Shown here in pieces: positions 24,558 to 32,776 of a stretch of 64,000 bases of DNA. The DNA is from an uncultured bacterium (GTDB taxonomy: Bacteria > Actinomycetota > Actinomycetes > S36-B12 > CAIYMF01). The notes beneath the pieces were generated by a model, which had not been told where the DNA came from, did no database searches, and saw only the letters and a program-made list of their open reading frames with translations. Every line of letters begins with the position of its first letter. The stretch's first letter is position 1. The position numbers were made by a program, and so were the translations under genes. The stretch is from contig CAIKEU010000039.1 in the NCBI GenBank assembly GCA_903826575.1, positions 1 to 64,000 of the forward strand, read 5' to 3'.

Positions 24558-25288
24558 TGGCTCTGTTCATCGCGATCTGCACGGTGTTTTCCACCGCCCT
24601 CGGTGGCGTTGTGGCATTGCGCGCCCGCGATCGCATGCACCTCGTGCTCGGTGTGTCGGCGGGAGTGCTTCTGGGGCTGGTTGCGTTCGATCTTCTGCCA
24701 GAGATTTTCAGGTTGTGGTCCACAACTTCTGGCGCCGATCAAAAGGTGCCGTGGACCATGGTGGCCTTCGTTGGCGGTTTCCTTGCACTGCACGTCATTG
24801 AACGAGCCGCCGGCATGCACGAGCCGGCTGATCACGATTACGGCGATCACGCGCACGACCTCGCCGGTTCGCTCGGTGCCTTAGGGCTGATCGCTCATTC
24901 ACTCCTAGACGGACTAGCCATCGGCCTCGCGTTCCAGGTGAATGCATCTGTCGGCTGGACGGTGGGCATCGCGGTACTGGCTCACGACTTCGCCGATGGA
25001 CTCAACACTGTCACCCTCATGCGACGAGCGGGACATGACCGGCGTCGAGCAATGATCGCCCTTGGATTCGACGCCCTGGCTCCCGTGCTCGGCGTGCTTC
25101 TGGCCAGCTTCCTGAATCCGTCTGATCAATTCCTCGCCCTGTACCTCGGCGGATTTGCCGGGCTTCTGACGTACCTGGCCACAGCTGACATCTTGCCCGA
25201 GGCCCATGCACATCATCCGTCGCGCATCACCATGCTGATGACGGTGATCGGCGTTGCATTCATGTACGTCGTGTCGGTGTTCTCATGA
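24557..25288 (+). CDS. ZIP-family metal (zinc) transporter
   Basis: This 243-residue protein belongs to the ZIP family of metal importers. Seven to eight hydrophobic spans are visible. The metal-site helices read LGLIAHSLLDGLAIGLAFQ (His, Asp, Gly in span IV) and AVLAHDFADGLNTVTLMRR (span V). A His-rich loop, HEPADHDYGDHAHD, lies between spans III and IV. It is cotranscribed with the Zur-like gene (4-base overlap) under a Zur-like operator, so zinc uptake is the best guess; other divalent metals remain possible. The GTG start is set by the leaderless promoter. Confidence 0.85.
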   Translation: MALFIAICTVFSTALGGVVALRARDRMHLVLGVSAGVLLGLVAFDLLPEIFRLWSTTSGADQKVPWTMVAFVGGFLALHVIERAAGMHEPADHDYGDHAHDLAGSLGALGLIAHSLLDGLAIGLAFQVNASVGWTVGIAVLAHDFADGLNTVTLMRRAGHDRRRAMIALGFDALAPVLGVLLASFLNPSDQFLALYLGGFAGLLTYLATADILPEAHAHHPSRITMLMTVIGVAFMYVVSVFS

Positions 25289-25683
25289 GCGATCCGATCC
25301 GTCGCAGTACCAAACAGCGGGCCGCGATCTACGACGTTGTACAGCAGTTGCCGAATTTTCATAGCGCTCAGGACATTCACGCTGAGTTGACGCAACGTGG
25401 ATCCCGCGTCGGCTTAAGTACTGTGTATCGAGCCCTGTCGGCGATGGCCAACGACGGTGACGTTGACACGCTGCTGCGCGATGACGGAGAGACGCTGTAT
25501 CGGCAATGCGCCGATTCCGCTCACCATCACCATCTGGTGTGCCGGCAGTGCGGTGCAACGATCGAAGTTGATGGCCCAACCGTCGAAATTTGGACCCAAC
25601 ATATTGCTGCACAACATGACTTCGACGACGTGAGTCACACGCTGGAAATCTTTGGGCGCTGCCCACAGTGCCGAGCAGGTTAA
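25285..25683 (+). CDS. zur: Fur-family regulator, Zur-like
   Basis: The protein has 132 residues. An N-terminal winged helix (STKQRAAIYDVVQQLPNFHSAQDIHAEL, then VGLSTVYRALSAMANDGDV) is followed by the dimer/metal domain. That domain has HHHHLVCRQCG and CPQCRAG, the two CxxC structural zinc pairs, plus the regulatory-site His cluster. Coupling to a ZIP transporter and the operator upstream point to Zur rather than Fur. It probably represses its own operon when zinc is sufficient. Confidence 0.87.
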   Translation: MSDPIRRSTKQRAAIYDVVQQLPNFHSAQDIHAELTQRGSRVGLSTVYRALSAMANDGDVDTLLRDDGETLYRQCADSAHHHHLVCRQCGATIEVDGPTVEIWTQHIAAQHDFDDVSHTLEIFGRCPQCRAG

Positions 25684-25695
25684 CTCTTAATCTGG

Positions 25696-26463
25696 CTATT
25701 CATACGGGTTGGTCGGGGTCGGCACCGGTGTGACGGTGTGCGCTTGGACGTGTGCAATTGCAGTCTCACTTTGCGTTCCACCACCGGGTAGCCATTGGCC
25801 AATCACAGTCACCCATGAATTGGTCGGTGGAACTGGTGTCGGCGAAGACGAGGAGTCTGCGCCAAGTACCAGAATCTTTGTCACGGTCGCATCGGCCGCG
25901 CAACAGGTAAGAGTCAGTCGAGTTAAGTACCAGCCACCGTTGGGTGCAGATGTCGCAAACCCCGTCATCGAGATATTACGTCCCACCAAAGTCTTACCGT
26001 CATCCCAAATCGCCCGCGACGCATAGTCGTTGAGCGCCAATGCAACTGGGTCACCCGACGGTAGCGGTGGCGCCTGGGCCGTCGCGGCCGGCGCCGTGGT
26101 GACGGACGATTGTCGCTCTGCAGTGAAAGCGCCAAGGGCTGGCGGCGCGATCAGGAAGATCGCCAAAATCGGAACCACAAGCAACCATGCAATGCGCGGC
26201 GCAGGATGGGATTCGGCATCTACCAGGTGCTCGCCCTGCCCAGCCAACTGCGCATCCCCTGCCTGCTCGCGTCGCGCCGTACGCCACACATCTGCAAGTT
26301 GGAGTAGCCCAAGAACGATCAGAATCACACCCGAGGCGATCAGCCACGGCTTCAAGGACTCTTTGACATAGCGCAAGTAGATGTCTTGGGAGGTTATGCG
26401 CAAGAGCGCACCACCTATCAGGATCATGATGATCGAACCGACGTCACGGCTCACAGCAGCCAC
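25696..26463 (-). CDS. TIGR03943/DUF1980 family membrane protein
   Basis: The 255-residue protein starts with two hydrophobic spans (about 10-30 and 38-58, PWLIASGVILIVLGLLQL). A third span (about 92-112) precedes an extracytoplasmic domain with RNISMTGFATSAPNGGWYLTRLTLTCCAADATV; the CCxAD pattern is typical of TIGR03943. Such proteins pair with PF03773 permeases and are often in zinc regulons. Here its start overlaps the permease gene by 13 bases and it converges on zur, 12 bases apart. Confidence 0.82.
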   Translation of the reverse strand: MAAVSRDVGSIIMILIGGALLRITSQDIYLRYVKESLKPWLIASGVILIVLGLLQLADVWRTARREQAGDAQLAGQGEHLVDAESHPAPRIAWLLVVPILAIFLIAPPALGAFTAERQSSVTTAPAATAQAPPLPSGDPVALALNDYASRAIWDDGKTLVGRNISMTGFATSAPNGGWYLTRLTLTCCAADATVTKILVLGADSSSSPTPVPPTNSWVTVIGQWLPGGGTQSETAIAHVQAHTVTPVPTPTNPYE

Positions 26464-27422
26464 CAGCCAACGAGGCTTGCCGCGATGACCGCGACGACGA
26501 AGGTGGTCGGCGCAAAGCGTGCGGCAAAATGACGACCAAACGTACCCGCTTGCAGCGCAACGAGTTTGATATCGACCATCGGTCCAACTACTAAAAATGC
26601 CAGTCGAGCAGTGAGCGAAAATTGCGTCAGTGACGCGGCAACGAAAGCGTCGGCCTCACTGCAAATGCACAGAACGACGGCAAGTACAGACAGTCCGAGG
26701 ATCGACAAGAGCGGCTTGTCCGACACAGCCTGCAACCACGACGGTGGTACTACGACATTCAAGATTGCCGCGGTGATCCCGCCAATGACCAGGAACCCGC
26801 CAGCGTGTAGAAAGTCGTGAGAGGCTGTCCGCCAGAAGGTTCCGAACTTCGTATCGGCATGAAGGTGGTCTCGCTGCGGAATGTGGAGCCACTCACCTTT
26901 TCCGAAGGCTAACCACACCCAGCCCATCACCACCGCAGCAATCAGCGAGGCGACCAGTCGAGCCGCAGCCATCATGTGATTGTTAGGAAACGCCACGAAG
27001 GTCGACACGATCACAACAGGGTTGATCGCCGGACTCGACAGTAGGAACGCTAGGGCCGCAGCAGGAGAAACTCCCTGCGCCATCAATCCGCCGGCGACCG
27101 GAACTGACGCACACTCACAGCCAGGGATGAGTACGCCGGCGGCCCCAGCAACAGGAACGGCAAGGGCCGGATTCTTAGGTAGCACTCGCTCGAAGAACGC
27201 CGGCGATACATATGCCGCGATGAGACCCGAGAGCACGACCCCCAGAACCAGAAAAGGTAGAGCCTGCACAACGATCGCAACAAAGACGGTAGCCCCCGCT
27301 TCCCATGCAGGTGCTTGGAACAAACCAACTAGCCAATGTTGAGCGAGGATGAAGATCGCAAGCCCCGCAATGAAAAACTCAATTGCCGTGGGCTTCCAAC
27401 GTCTAGTGACAACCTCGGTCAT
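26451..27422 (-). CDS. PF03773 (DUF318) permease
   Basis: This 323-residue polytopic protein has the family signature [42 protein letters not shown] and the second-half repeat [12 protein letters not shown]. Members form a two-gene unit with TIGR03943 proteins and are linked to metal homeostasis or export; the substrate is not proven. The ATG overlaps the uppS stop by 4 bases, so it can be read through from the cell-wall operon. No separate Zur box was found at its start. Confidence 0.85.
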   Translation of the reverse strand: MTEVVTRRWKPTAIEFFIAGLAIFILAQHWLVGLFQAPAWEAGATVFVAIVVQALPFLVLGVVLSGLIAAYVSPAFFERVLPKNPALAVPVAGAAGVLIPGCECASVPVAGGLMAQGVSPAAALAFLLSSPAINPVVIVSTFVAFPNNHMMAAARLVASLIAAVVMGWVWLAFGKGEWLHIPQRDHLHADTKFGTFWRTASHDFLHAGGFLVIGGITAAILNVVVPPSWLQAVSDKPLLSILGLSVLAVVLCICSEADAFVAASLTQFSLTARLAFLVVGPMVDIKLVALQAGTFGRHFAARFAPTTFVVAVIAASLVGWWLL

Positions 27423-28258
27423 TGCGACGGCGGCAGACTGTGCGGTGGGTCAAGCCGCGGTGCAGCGAGTGGTCCGGCAACCGGCGGTAGCTCATGGGGA
27501 ACGGCCCCACCGTAGCGACGATCGCGAGATGCGTACTGCTCACACGCCCACCACAAGTGACGTCGATCGAAATCTGGCCACAGGGTTGGAGCGAAGACCA
27601 GTTCGGCATAGGCGGCCTGCCAAATCAAGAAGTTACTCGTCCGCTGTTCCCCGGATGAGCGCACAAACAAATCGACATCTGGCATGTCGGGTTCATCGAG
27701 ATATCTCGCAACAGTCTTCTCGTCTACCTTGCGTGGATCCAGACGTCCCGCAGCCACCTCGCGGGCGATCGCGGCCGTGGCGTCGGCGATTTCCGCGCGG
27801 CCTCCGTAATTGACGCACATCGTCAGCGTGAGGGTCGTGTTCTTCGCGGTGAGTTGTTCGGCTTGTTCAAGTTCGTCGATCACGGACTTCCACAGCTTCG
27901 GCCGACGCCCGGCCCATCGCACTCGGACGCCGAGGTCGTTCATCTCATCGCGGCGACGACGAATGACATCGCGGTTGAATCCCATCAGGAAGCGCACCTC
28001 GTCAGGCGATCGACGCCAATTCTCCGTCGAGAACGCGTACGCGGAGATCCAACCGATGCCTAGTTCGATCGCGCCGTGCACACAGTCGAGCAGACTTGCT
28101 TCGCCGGCCTCATGACCCGCCGTTCGCGGAAGTCCACGTTCTTTTGCCCAACGCCCATTTCCGTCCATGACGAGAGCAACATGCCGAGGGATCAGTTCAG
28201 GCTGAATCTTCGGCGCGGTCTCCCCGCTCGGATGCGGGGTCGGTGGACGAACGGGCAC
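27419..28258 (-). CDS. uppS: Isoprenyl transferase (undecaprenyl/decaprenyl diphosphate synthase)
   Basis: The enzyme elongates farnesyl diphosphate with isopentenyl diphosphate in cis to make the lipid carrier for cell-wall precursors. Its 279 residues include the pyrophosphate motif [23 protein letters not shown], the conserved [12 protein letters not shown], the late [21 protein letters not shown] and [10 protein letters not shown] Pro-rich C-terminal tail of about 20 residues follows. It sits downstream of recO as in most actinobacteria and overlaps the permease gene by 4 bases. Confidence 0.95.
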   Translation of the reverse strand: MPVRPPTPHPSGETAPKIQPELIPRHVALVMDGNGRWAKERGLPRTAGHEAGEASLLDCVHGAIELGIGWISAYAFSTENWRRSPDEVRFLMGFNRDVIRRRRDEMNDLGVRVRWAGRRPKLWKSVIDELEQAEQLTAKNTTLTLTMCVNYGGRAEIADATAAIAREVAAGRLDPRKVDEKTVARYLDEPDMPDVDLFVRSSGEQRTSNFLIWQAAYAELVFAPTLWPDFDRRHLWWACEQYASRDRRYGGAVPHELPPVAGPLAAPRLDPPHSLPPSQ

Positions 28259-28316
28259 GACCCCATCGTGGCACTCCTACCTACCGTCAGGTGCACACCA
28301 CCCCCAAACGGCGGGT

Positions 28317-29054
28317 CTATGCGCCGTTGCGCTCCACGAACGGCAGGCTGCGTAATCCCCGTTCGAGCTGCCAATTGAGATATGCAGCAATTAACCCTGA
28401 AGCTTCTCGCCGGGCTCGACTTTGACTCGCATCAGCGGTATGCCAATCGCCGGCGAGCAGTGCTCCAAGAAGCGTGAACGTCTCAACTGCGGGTGCCGCT
28501 GATCCCGGTAGCCGGTCCTCGGTACATAGAGCTCCACCGGCCGCCACGTTGAAGGCACTGTGCGGGCCGGTGACTCCGCACCGCGCACAGGCGTCGAAAC
28601 TGGGCGCCCATCCGGCCACCGCCAGAGACCGCACAAGGTACGAATCCAAGATTAGTCCCGGGTCGTGTTCGTTGGTCACAAGTGCGCGCAACCCGCCGAC
28701 GAGCAAGAGGTACTGCTGGACGGTTGGTTCACGTTCCTCCGCAGTGAGCCGCTCAGCGGTCTCAAGCATCGCCTGGCCGGCGGTGTAGCGGCTGTAGTCG
28801 CCCACAAGGGCAGCCCCATAGGAGCTGAGGATTTCAACCTGGCTGACACCGTCGAGGGTTCGACCCTCATAAAACTGCACGTCCACATGACTGAACGGCT
28901 CTAATCGAGCACCAATACGAGACGACGTCTTACGCACGCCTTTAGCGACGGCTCGAACCCTGCCGTGATCGCGGGTGAGGAGGGTAACAATCCGATCGGC
29001 TTCGCCCAATTTCTGGGCGCGAAGCACGATTCCCTCGTCTCGATACAGACTCAC
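28317..29054 (-). CDS. recO: DNA repair protein RecO
   Basis: The 245-residue protein has an N-terminal OB fold (YRDEGIVLRAQKLGEADRIVTLLT, then GRVRAVAKGVRKTSSRIGARLEPF) and a helical domain with a partial zinc site, CARCG and LCTEDR. RecO loads RecA with RecR at gaps and anneals single strands. It lies between era and uppS, the usual actinobacterial position. The promoter must lie in the divergent gap shared with the AI-2E gene. Confidence 0.93.
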   Translation of the reverse strand: MSLYRDEGIVLRAQKLGEADRIVTLLTRDHGRVRAVAKGVRKTSSRIGARLEPFSHVDVQFYEGRTLDGVSQVEILSSYGAALVGDYSRYTAGQAMLETAERLTAEEREPTVQQYLLLVGGLRALVTNEHDPGLILDSYLVRSLAVAGWAPSFDACARCGVTGPHSAFNVAAGGALCTEDRLPGSAAPAVETFTLLGALLAGDWHTADASQSRARREASGLIAAYLNWQLERGLRSLPFVERNGA

Positions 29055-29169
29055 CTACCCATTGTCTATCGACATGCCGACGATCATGGTGCTGCCCCGC
29101 GCGTTTGCGCACAAAATTCTCGATACGGTCTGGGATGAGAGGGACCGACGAGCGGGATTGAGGACAACA

Positions 29170-30459
29170 ATGACATACGAACCCAAGGATGGTTGGCCAG
29201 AAGAAACGGCAGCCAAGGTCGCACAGGTCGACGAATCACGTGACAGCCGCACGTTCACCGTGCGCTTTGATCAGGCATCCGTCAGAAGGGCCGTCATTGC
29301 GACGGTAGGCATCTTGGTCGCATTCTCAATTCTCAAGTGGCTGTGGGATTCAGCCGGTCACTTCATCTTCCTATTCATGCTGGCCTGGTTGCTCTCGATA
29401 GCTATGGAGCCAAGCGTCGCATGGCTTGCCAATCACGGGATCAAGCGTGGATTGGCAAGTGGCCTTGTCATCTTGGGCATCATCTTGACCACGGTCGCTT
29501 TCGTCGTTCTGTTCGGTGGGATCTTTGTTTCACAGTCAGCAGATTTGATCAAGGGATTCCCCGATACCGTCCACAACCTCGTTGTGTGGATTAACCACAC
29601 GTTTAATCTCACCCTCGATCCCAACCACATCTTGAACTCACTTAATATCGATGCGGGCAAGATTGCTGAGTTGGCCAGTACATTCGCCGGCGGACTGCTC
29701 GGAATTCTAGCCCTAGTTTTCGGCGGCCTTTTCGACACGTTGACCATGTTTGTCTTCGCCTACTATCTGTCCGCTGACGGTCCGCGACTTCGTCGGATCA
29801 TCGGATCGTGGCTTCCAGCCAGAATGCAGAAAGTATTCGTTACAGTCTGGGATATCGCGGTCATTAAAACTGGCGGCTTCGTAGTTTCCAAAGTGGTTCT
29901 TGCCGCCCTGTCCGCACTATTTCACGTCGTAGCCTTCTACCTAATCGGAGTTCCGTTCTGGCTTCCGATGGGCATTTTCGCCGGCATCGTTGCCCAGTTC
30001 ATCCCCACCGTCGGCACATACATTGGGATAGCGATCCCCGCACTGTTCACCCTTGCCGTTGATCCGATCAAAGTTGTTTGGATCATCGCCTTCGCCACGA
30101 TCTACCAGCAGATCGAAAGCTACGTGTTCACCCCGCGCGTAAGCCGGGCCACGATGGACGTACACCCCGCGATCGCTTTGGGAGCGGTCTTTGTCGGCGT
30201 TGAACTCTTTGGTCCCATTGGAGCGATCATTGGTATTCCGCTGGCTGCAGCAATCCTGTCCATCATCGAGACGTATCGGAACAGGTACGAGCTCGTACCC
30301 GAGCTCACGGCTCGCACCCAAGGGGAAAAGCACACCGAGGACGAATTCGCAGGTGATCCAAACTTCGTGGTTCCCGCCGGCAAGCCGCTAACCGGTATCG
30401 CCACCCCTGACGATCCGACCGACGACCTGAAGGCGCTCAAAGACAAGGGCGAAAAATAG
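29170..30459 (+). CDS. AI-2E family transporter (PF01594)
   Basis: The protein has about 429 residues. A cytoplasmic N-terminus is followed by the family's hydrophobic pattern (spans near 40-75, 85-110, 180-215, 255-300, 305-335 and 340-370). Conserved elements include VGVPFWLPMGIFAGIVAQFIP, then TVGTYIGIAIPALFTL and VSRATMDVHPAIALGAVFVG. Members include transporters for quorum signals and Na+/H+ antiporters, so function cannot be fixed. The ATG at 29170 is supported by GAGGACAACA just upstream; the open frame further 5' overlaps recO. The tail is charged and disordered. Confidence 0.85.
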   Translation: MTYEPKDGWPEETAAKVAQVDESRDSRTFTVRFDQASVRRAVIATVGILVAFSILKWLWDSAGHFIFLFMLAWLLSIAMEPSVAWLANHGIKRGLASGLVILGIILTTVAFVVLFGGIFVSQSADLIKGFPDTVHNLVVWINHTFNLTLDPNHILNSLNIDAGKIAELASTFAGGLLGILALVFGGLFDTLTMFVFAYYLSADGPRLRRIIGSWLPARMQKVFVTVWDIAVIKTGGFVVSKVVLAALSALFHVVAFYLIGVPFWLPMGIFAGIVAQFIPTVGTYIGIAIPALFTLAVDPIKVVWIIAFATIYQQIESYVFTPRVSRATMDVHPAIALGAVFVGVELFGPIGAIIGIPLAAAILSIIETYRNRYELVPELTARTQGEKHTEDEFAGDPNFVVPAGKPLTGIATPDDPTDDLKALKDKGEK

Positions 30460-30497
30460 CTACTTTTCGCTCTGCCACGACGAGTCGAAAAGTAGCT
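30458..30497. terminator. Bidirectional stem-loop covering both stop codons
   Basis: AGCTACTTTTCG (30458-30469) and CGAAAAGTAGCT (30486-30497) pair perfectly over 12 bp with a 16-nt loop. It includes the TAG of the AI-2E gene on one side and the TAG of era on the other. The T-rich arm can act as a U-tract in either direction. Confidence 0.65.
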
Positions 30498-31452
30498 AGA
30501 ACCCCAGCTTGCGAAGTTCGCGCGGGTCTCGCTGCCAATCTTTGGCTACCTTCACCTGCAAGTCGAGGTGAACCCGCGTCCCCAAGAGTGCCTCGATTTG
30601 TTGACGTGAGGCAATGCCAATGTCGCGAAGTCGCGAGCCTTTGTGACCGATGATGATGGATTTTTGGCTATCACGTTCGACATAGAGGCCGGCATGAATA
30701 TCGAGCAACGGATCGTCGGGGCGACGACCTTCTCGCCAGATCATTTCGTCAACGACGACTGCGATCGAGTGGGGCAGCTCGTCTCGTACACCTTCAAGTG
30801 ACGCTTCGCGAATGAGTTCAGCGACCATGATGTATTCGGGTTCGTCTGTCAACTCACCGTCCGGATAGAGCGCGGGACCAAACGGCAAGAGCCCGACGAG
30901 CAGATCCGAGAGCAGTTCCACTTGGTCACCGGCCAACGCTGAAACAGGGACTACCTCAGCCCATTCGAATCCGAGTTCCTCACCTAGTCGGGCCACTTCG
31001 AGCAATCGAGCGCCAACTCCGTCCGGAGACGCCGCATCGGTCTTGGTGACGATGGCAACCTTGGGGGTTCGCGTGACGGCCGCTAACTCCTTGGCAATAA
31101 AGCGATCACCCGGGCCTACGGATTGATCGGCGGGCATACAAAAACCGATCACATCCACCTCGGCCCACGTCTCGCGGACAACGCTGTTCAGTCGTTCACC
31201 GAGCAGGGTGCGCGGGCGGTGCAAACCTGGAGTGTCGATGAGGACGAGTTGGGCATCATCGCGATGAACGATCCCGCGGATTGCGTGCCGGGTGGTCTGC
31301 GGCTTACTTGACGTGATGGCAACCTTCTCCCCCACCAGCGCATTGGTCAGAGTGGACTTACCCGCATTGGGTCGACCAACGAAGCAGGCGAATCCAGATC
31401 GAAAATCTGACGACTGCTTACCGATGGGGTTCTTACTTTCAGGGTTACTCAC
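30496..31452 (-). CDS. era: GTPase Era
   Basis: Era binds 16S rRNA and helps assemble the small ribosomal subunit. In 318 residues the G1 loop is GRPNAGKST, G2 is in SKPQTTRHAIRG, G3 is DTPG, and G4 is in VTKTDAAS (TKTD). A C-terminal KH domain carries SIIIGHKGSRLRDIGIASRQQIEALLG. It overlaps the transporter gene at 31449 by 4 bases. Confidence 0.96.
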   Translation of the reverse strand: MSNPESKNPIGKQSSDFRSGFACFVGRPNAGKSTLTNALVGEKVAITSSKPQTTRHAIRGIVHRDDAQLVLIDTPGLHRPRTLLGERLNSVVRETWAEVDVIGFCMPADQSVGPGDRFIAKELAAVTRTPKVAIVTKTDAASPDGVGARLLEVARLGEELGFEWAEVVPVSALAGDQVELLSDLLVGLLPFGPALYPDGELTDEPEYIMVAELIREASLEGVRDELPHSIAVVVDEMIWREGRRPDDPLLDIHAGLYVERDSQKSIIIGHKGSRLRDIGIASRQQIEALLGTRVHLDLQVKVAKDWQRDPRELRKLGF

Positions 31453-32381
31453 AAGATTGATTGTGTACTACTCGAGGCGTGTGGGTTGCGGCGCGTGGAA
31501 ACGAAGCCCTGCAAAGCCAGCCCAATGAGCACTAGTGCGGCACCCGCCCACTCGATTGGCAGCAAGTGCTCGCCCAAGATGACGACGCTTAGAACCGTCG
31601 CAATGACGGGCTCTGCGAGAACAAGGGTTGTGACTGGTCCGGCCGATAAATGCCGAAGCCCGCGACCGAACAGGACGTACGCGACCGTCGTAGCCGCGAA
31701 GCCGAGCCACAGAACCATCGCAAGACCCTTCGGGGTGCCGATCCACCCGAGTGGCTGGCTGAGCAAAATCGGCACCGAAATCAGCGCACCCAAGCCAAAC
31801 GCCGATGCCATCACTTCATCGCTGCTGTGCCCTGAATTGATCATGTGTTTCGCACCAATCGTGTACAGCGCATAGCCAGCACTCGCCATGAAACTCAGCA
31901 CGAATCCAAGAACGCTGATGTGCGACACCTCGATCCCAGCACCGATCAAGAACACCAAACCCATGAGACAGATCGCAGTAGCCACCACCCATCCCAGAGT
32001 GGGCCGATCCTTGAGCACTAACCACGAGAGCAAGCCGCCGAGAATCGGCCCCGTACCGATCGTGACTAATGTTCCAAGGGCAACCCCGGTCTGAAGTAAC
32101 GCACCGAAGAAACACACTTGGTACATCGTCGTCATCAAACCAGCCGCGACTCCCCACGGTGTCTTCCACAGACTGATCGCGCCACGGCGGGTCGCGCCAA
32201 GCAAGGGCAGCACGGCCATCAGACCACATCCACCGATGACAATTCGGGCTGCACCGACACCAAGTGGGGTCGTACCCGTCGGGCCTAGCGCTTGAGCGAT
32301 TCCTGTCGTTCCAAACAAACACGCCGCACCCAGAACCGCGAAAACAGCCAGAACCCGGCCGCGATGATCCTGATCACTCAC
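31449..32381 (-). CDS. EamA/DMT-family transporter
   Basis: About 310 residues form ten hydrophobic spans in two EamA repeats: LAVFAVLGAACLFGTTGIAQ at the first, and GFVLSFMASAGYALYTIGAK and later LVLAEPVIATVLSVVILGEH in the second half. Drug/metabolite exporters of this family carry amino acids, metabolites or drugs; the substrate is unknown. The GTG at 32381 gives MSDQDHRGRVLAVFAV and lies within a 14-bp tandem repeat that offers several GTGAGT starts in different phases. It is inserted between the cytidine-deaminase-like gene and era, an uncommon neighbour there. Confidence 0.8.
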   Translation of the reverse strand: MSDQDHRGRVLAVFAVLGAACLFGTTGIAQALGPTGTTPLGVGAARIVIGGCGLMAVLPLLGATRRGAISLWKTPWGVAAGLMTTMYQVCFFGALLQTGVALGTLVTIGTGPILGGLLSWLVLKDRPTLGWVVATAICLMGLVFLIGAGIEVSHISVLGFVLSFMASAGYALYTIGAKHMINSGHSSDEVMASAFGLGALISVPILLSQPLGWIGTPKGLAMVLWLGFAATTVAYVLFGRGLRHLSAGPVTTLVLAEPVIATVLSVVILGEHLLPIEWAGAALVLIGLALQGFVSTRRNPHASSSTQSIL

Positions 32382-32444
32382 GAGACTGCACTCACGAGAC
32401 TGCACTCACGACACAGCACTCACGAGACAGCACTGACGAGCATG
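32375..32444. repeat. 14-bp tandem repeat across a stop and a start codon
   Basis: Five units lie end to end from 32375: CACTCACGAGACTG twice, CACTCACGACACAG, CACTCACGAGACAG and a diverged CACTGACGAGCATG. Read on the minus strand, each unit carries GTGAGTG. The array contains the TGA of the cytidine-deaminase-like gene and the likely GTG of the EamA gene. Since 14 is not a multiple of 3, each copy shifts the phase. Confidence 0.85.
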
Positions 32445-32776
32445 TGGCCGGCCGGCGATACAACCAACACCGGAACGTTCGGCCCACCAAGCGCGCGGAT
32501 TTCAACTAGGTCCTGCTCAGTAACTTCAGCATCACTGCGAACGATCACGATCGCCTCGATCCCACGCGATCCTGAACTTGCCGCTTGCGCAACAGCAAGG
32601 CCAGCAGCCGAGACCGTAAGTCCATCAAGGGAAACCGTCGAAGCCGAATATGTACGTCCAGTTTCGTCACGAAGGGCGGCACCCTCAGCGGCACCAACGC
32701 GCGCACGCGCTCCTCGGGCAAGGGTGACGAGTTTGGCATCCTCAGGGCTTAGGTCCCCGCCGGTCAATTCACTCAC
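32420..32776 (-). CDS. Cytidine deaminase-like protein lacking the zinc motif
   Basis: The 118-residue protein holds the syntenic place of the actinobacterial cytidine deaminase gene and keeps the fold pattern (LVTLARGARARVGAAEGAALRDETGRTYSASTV, then IEAIVIVRSDAE). The catalytic HAE and PCGxC zinc ligands are absent: the whole sequence has no Cys, and its only His is near the C-terminus. Deamination is therefore unlikely. It may be a structural or regulatory derivative. It overlaps the CBS-domain gene by 8 bases. Confidence 0.65.
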   Translation of the reverse strand: MSELTGGDLSPEDAKLVTLARGARARVGAAEGAALRDETGRTYSASTVSLDGLTVSAAGLAVAQAASSGSRGIEAIVIVRSDAEVTEQDLVEIRALGGPNVPVLVVSPAGHMLVSAVS

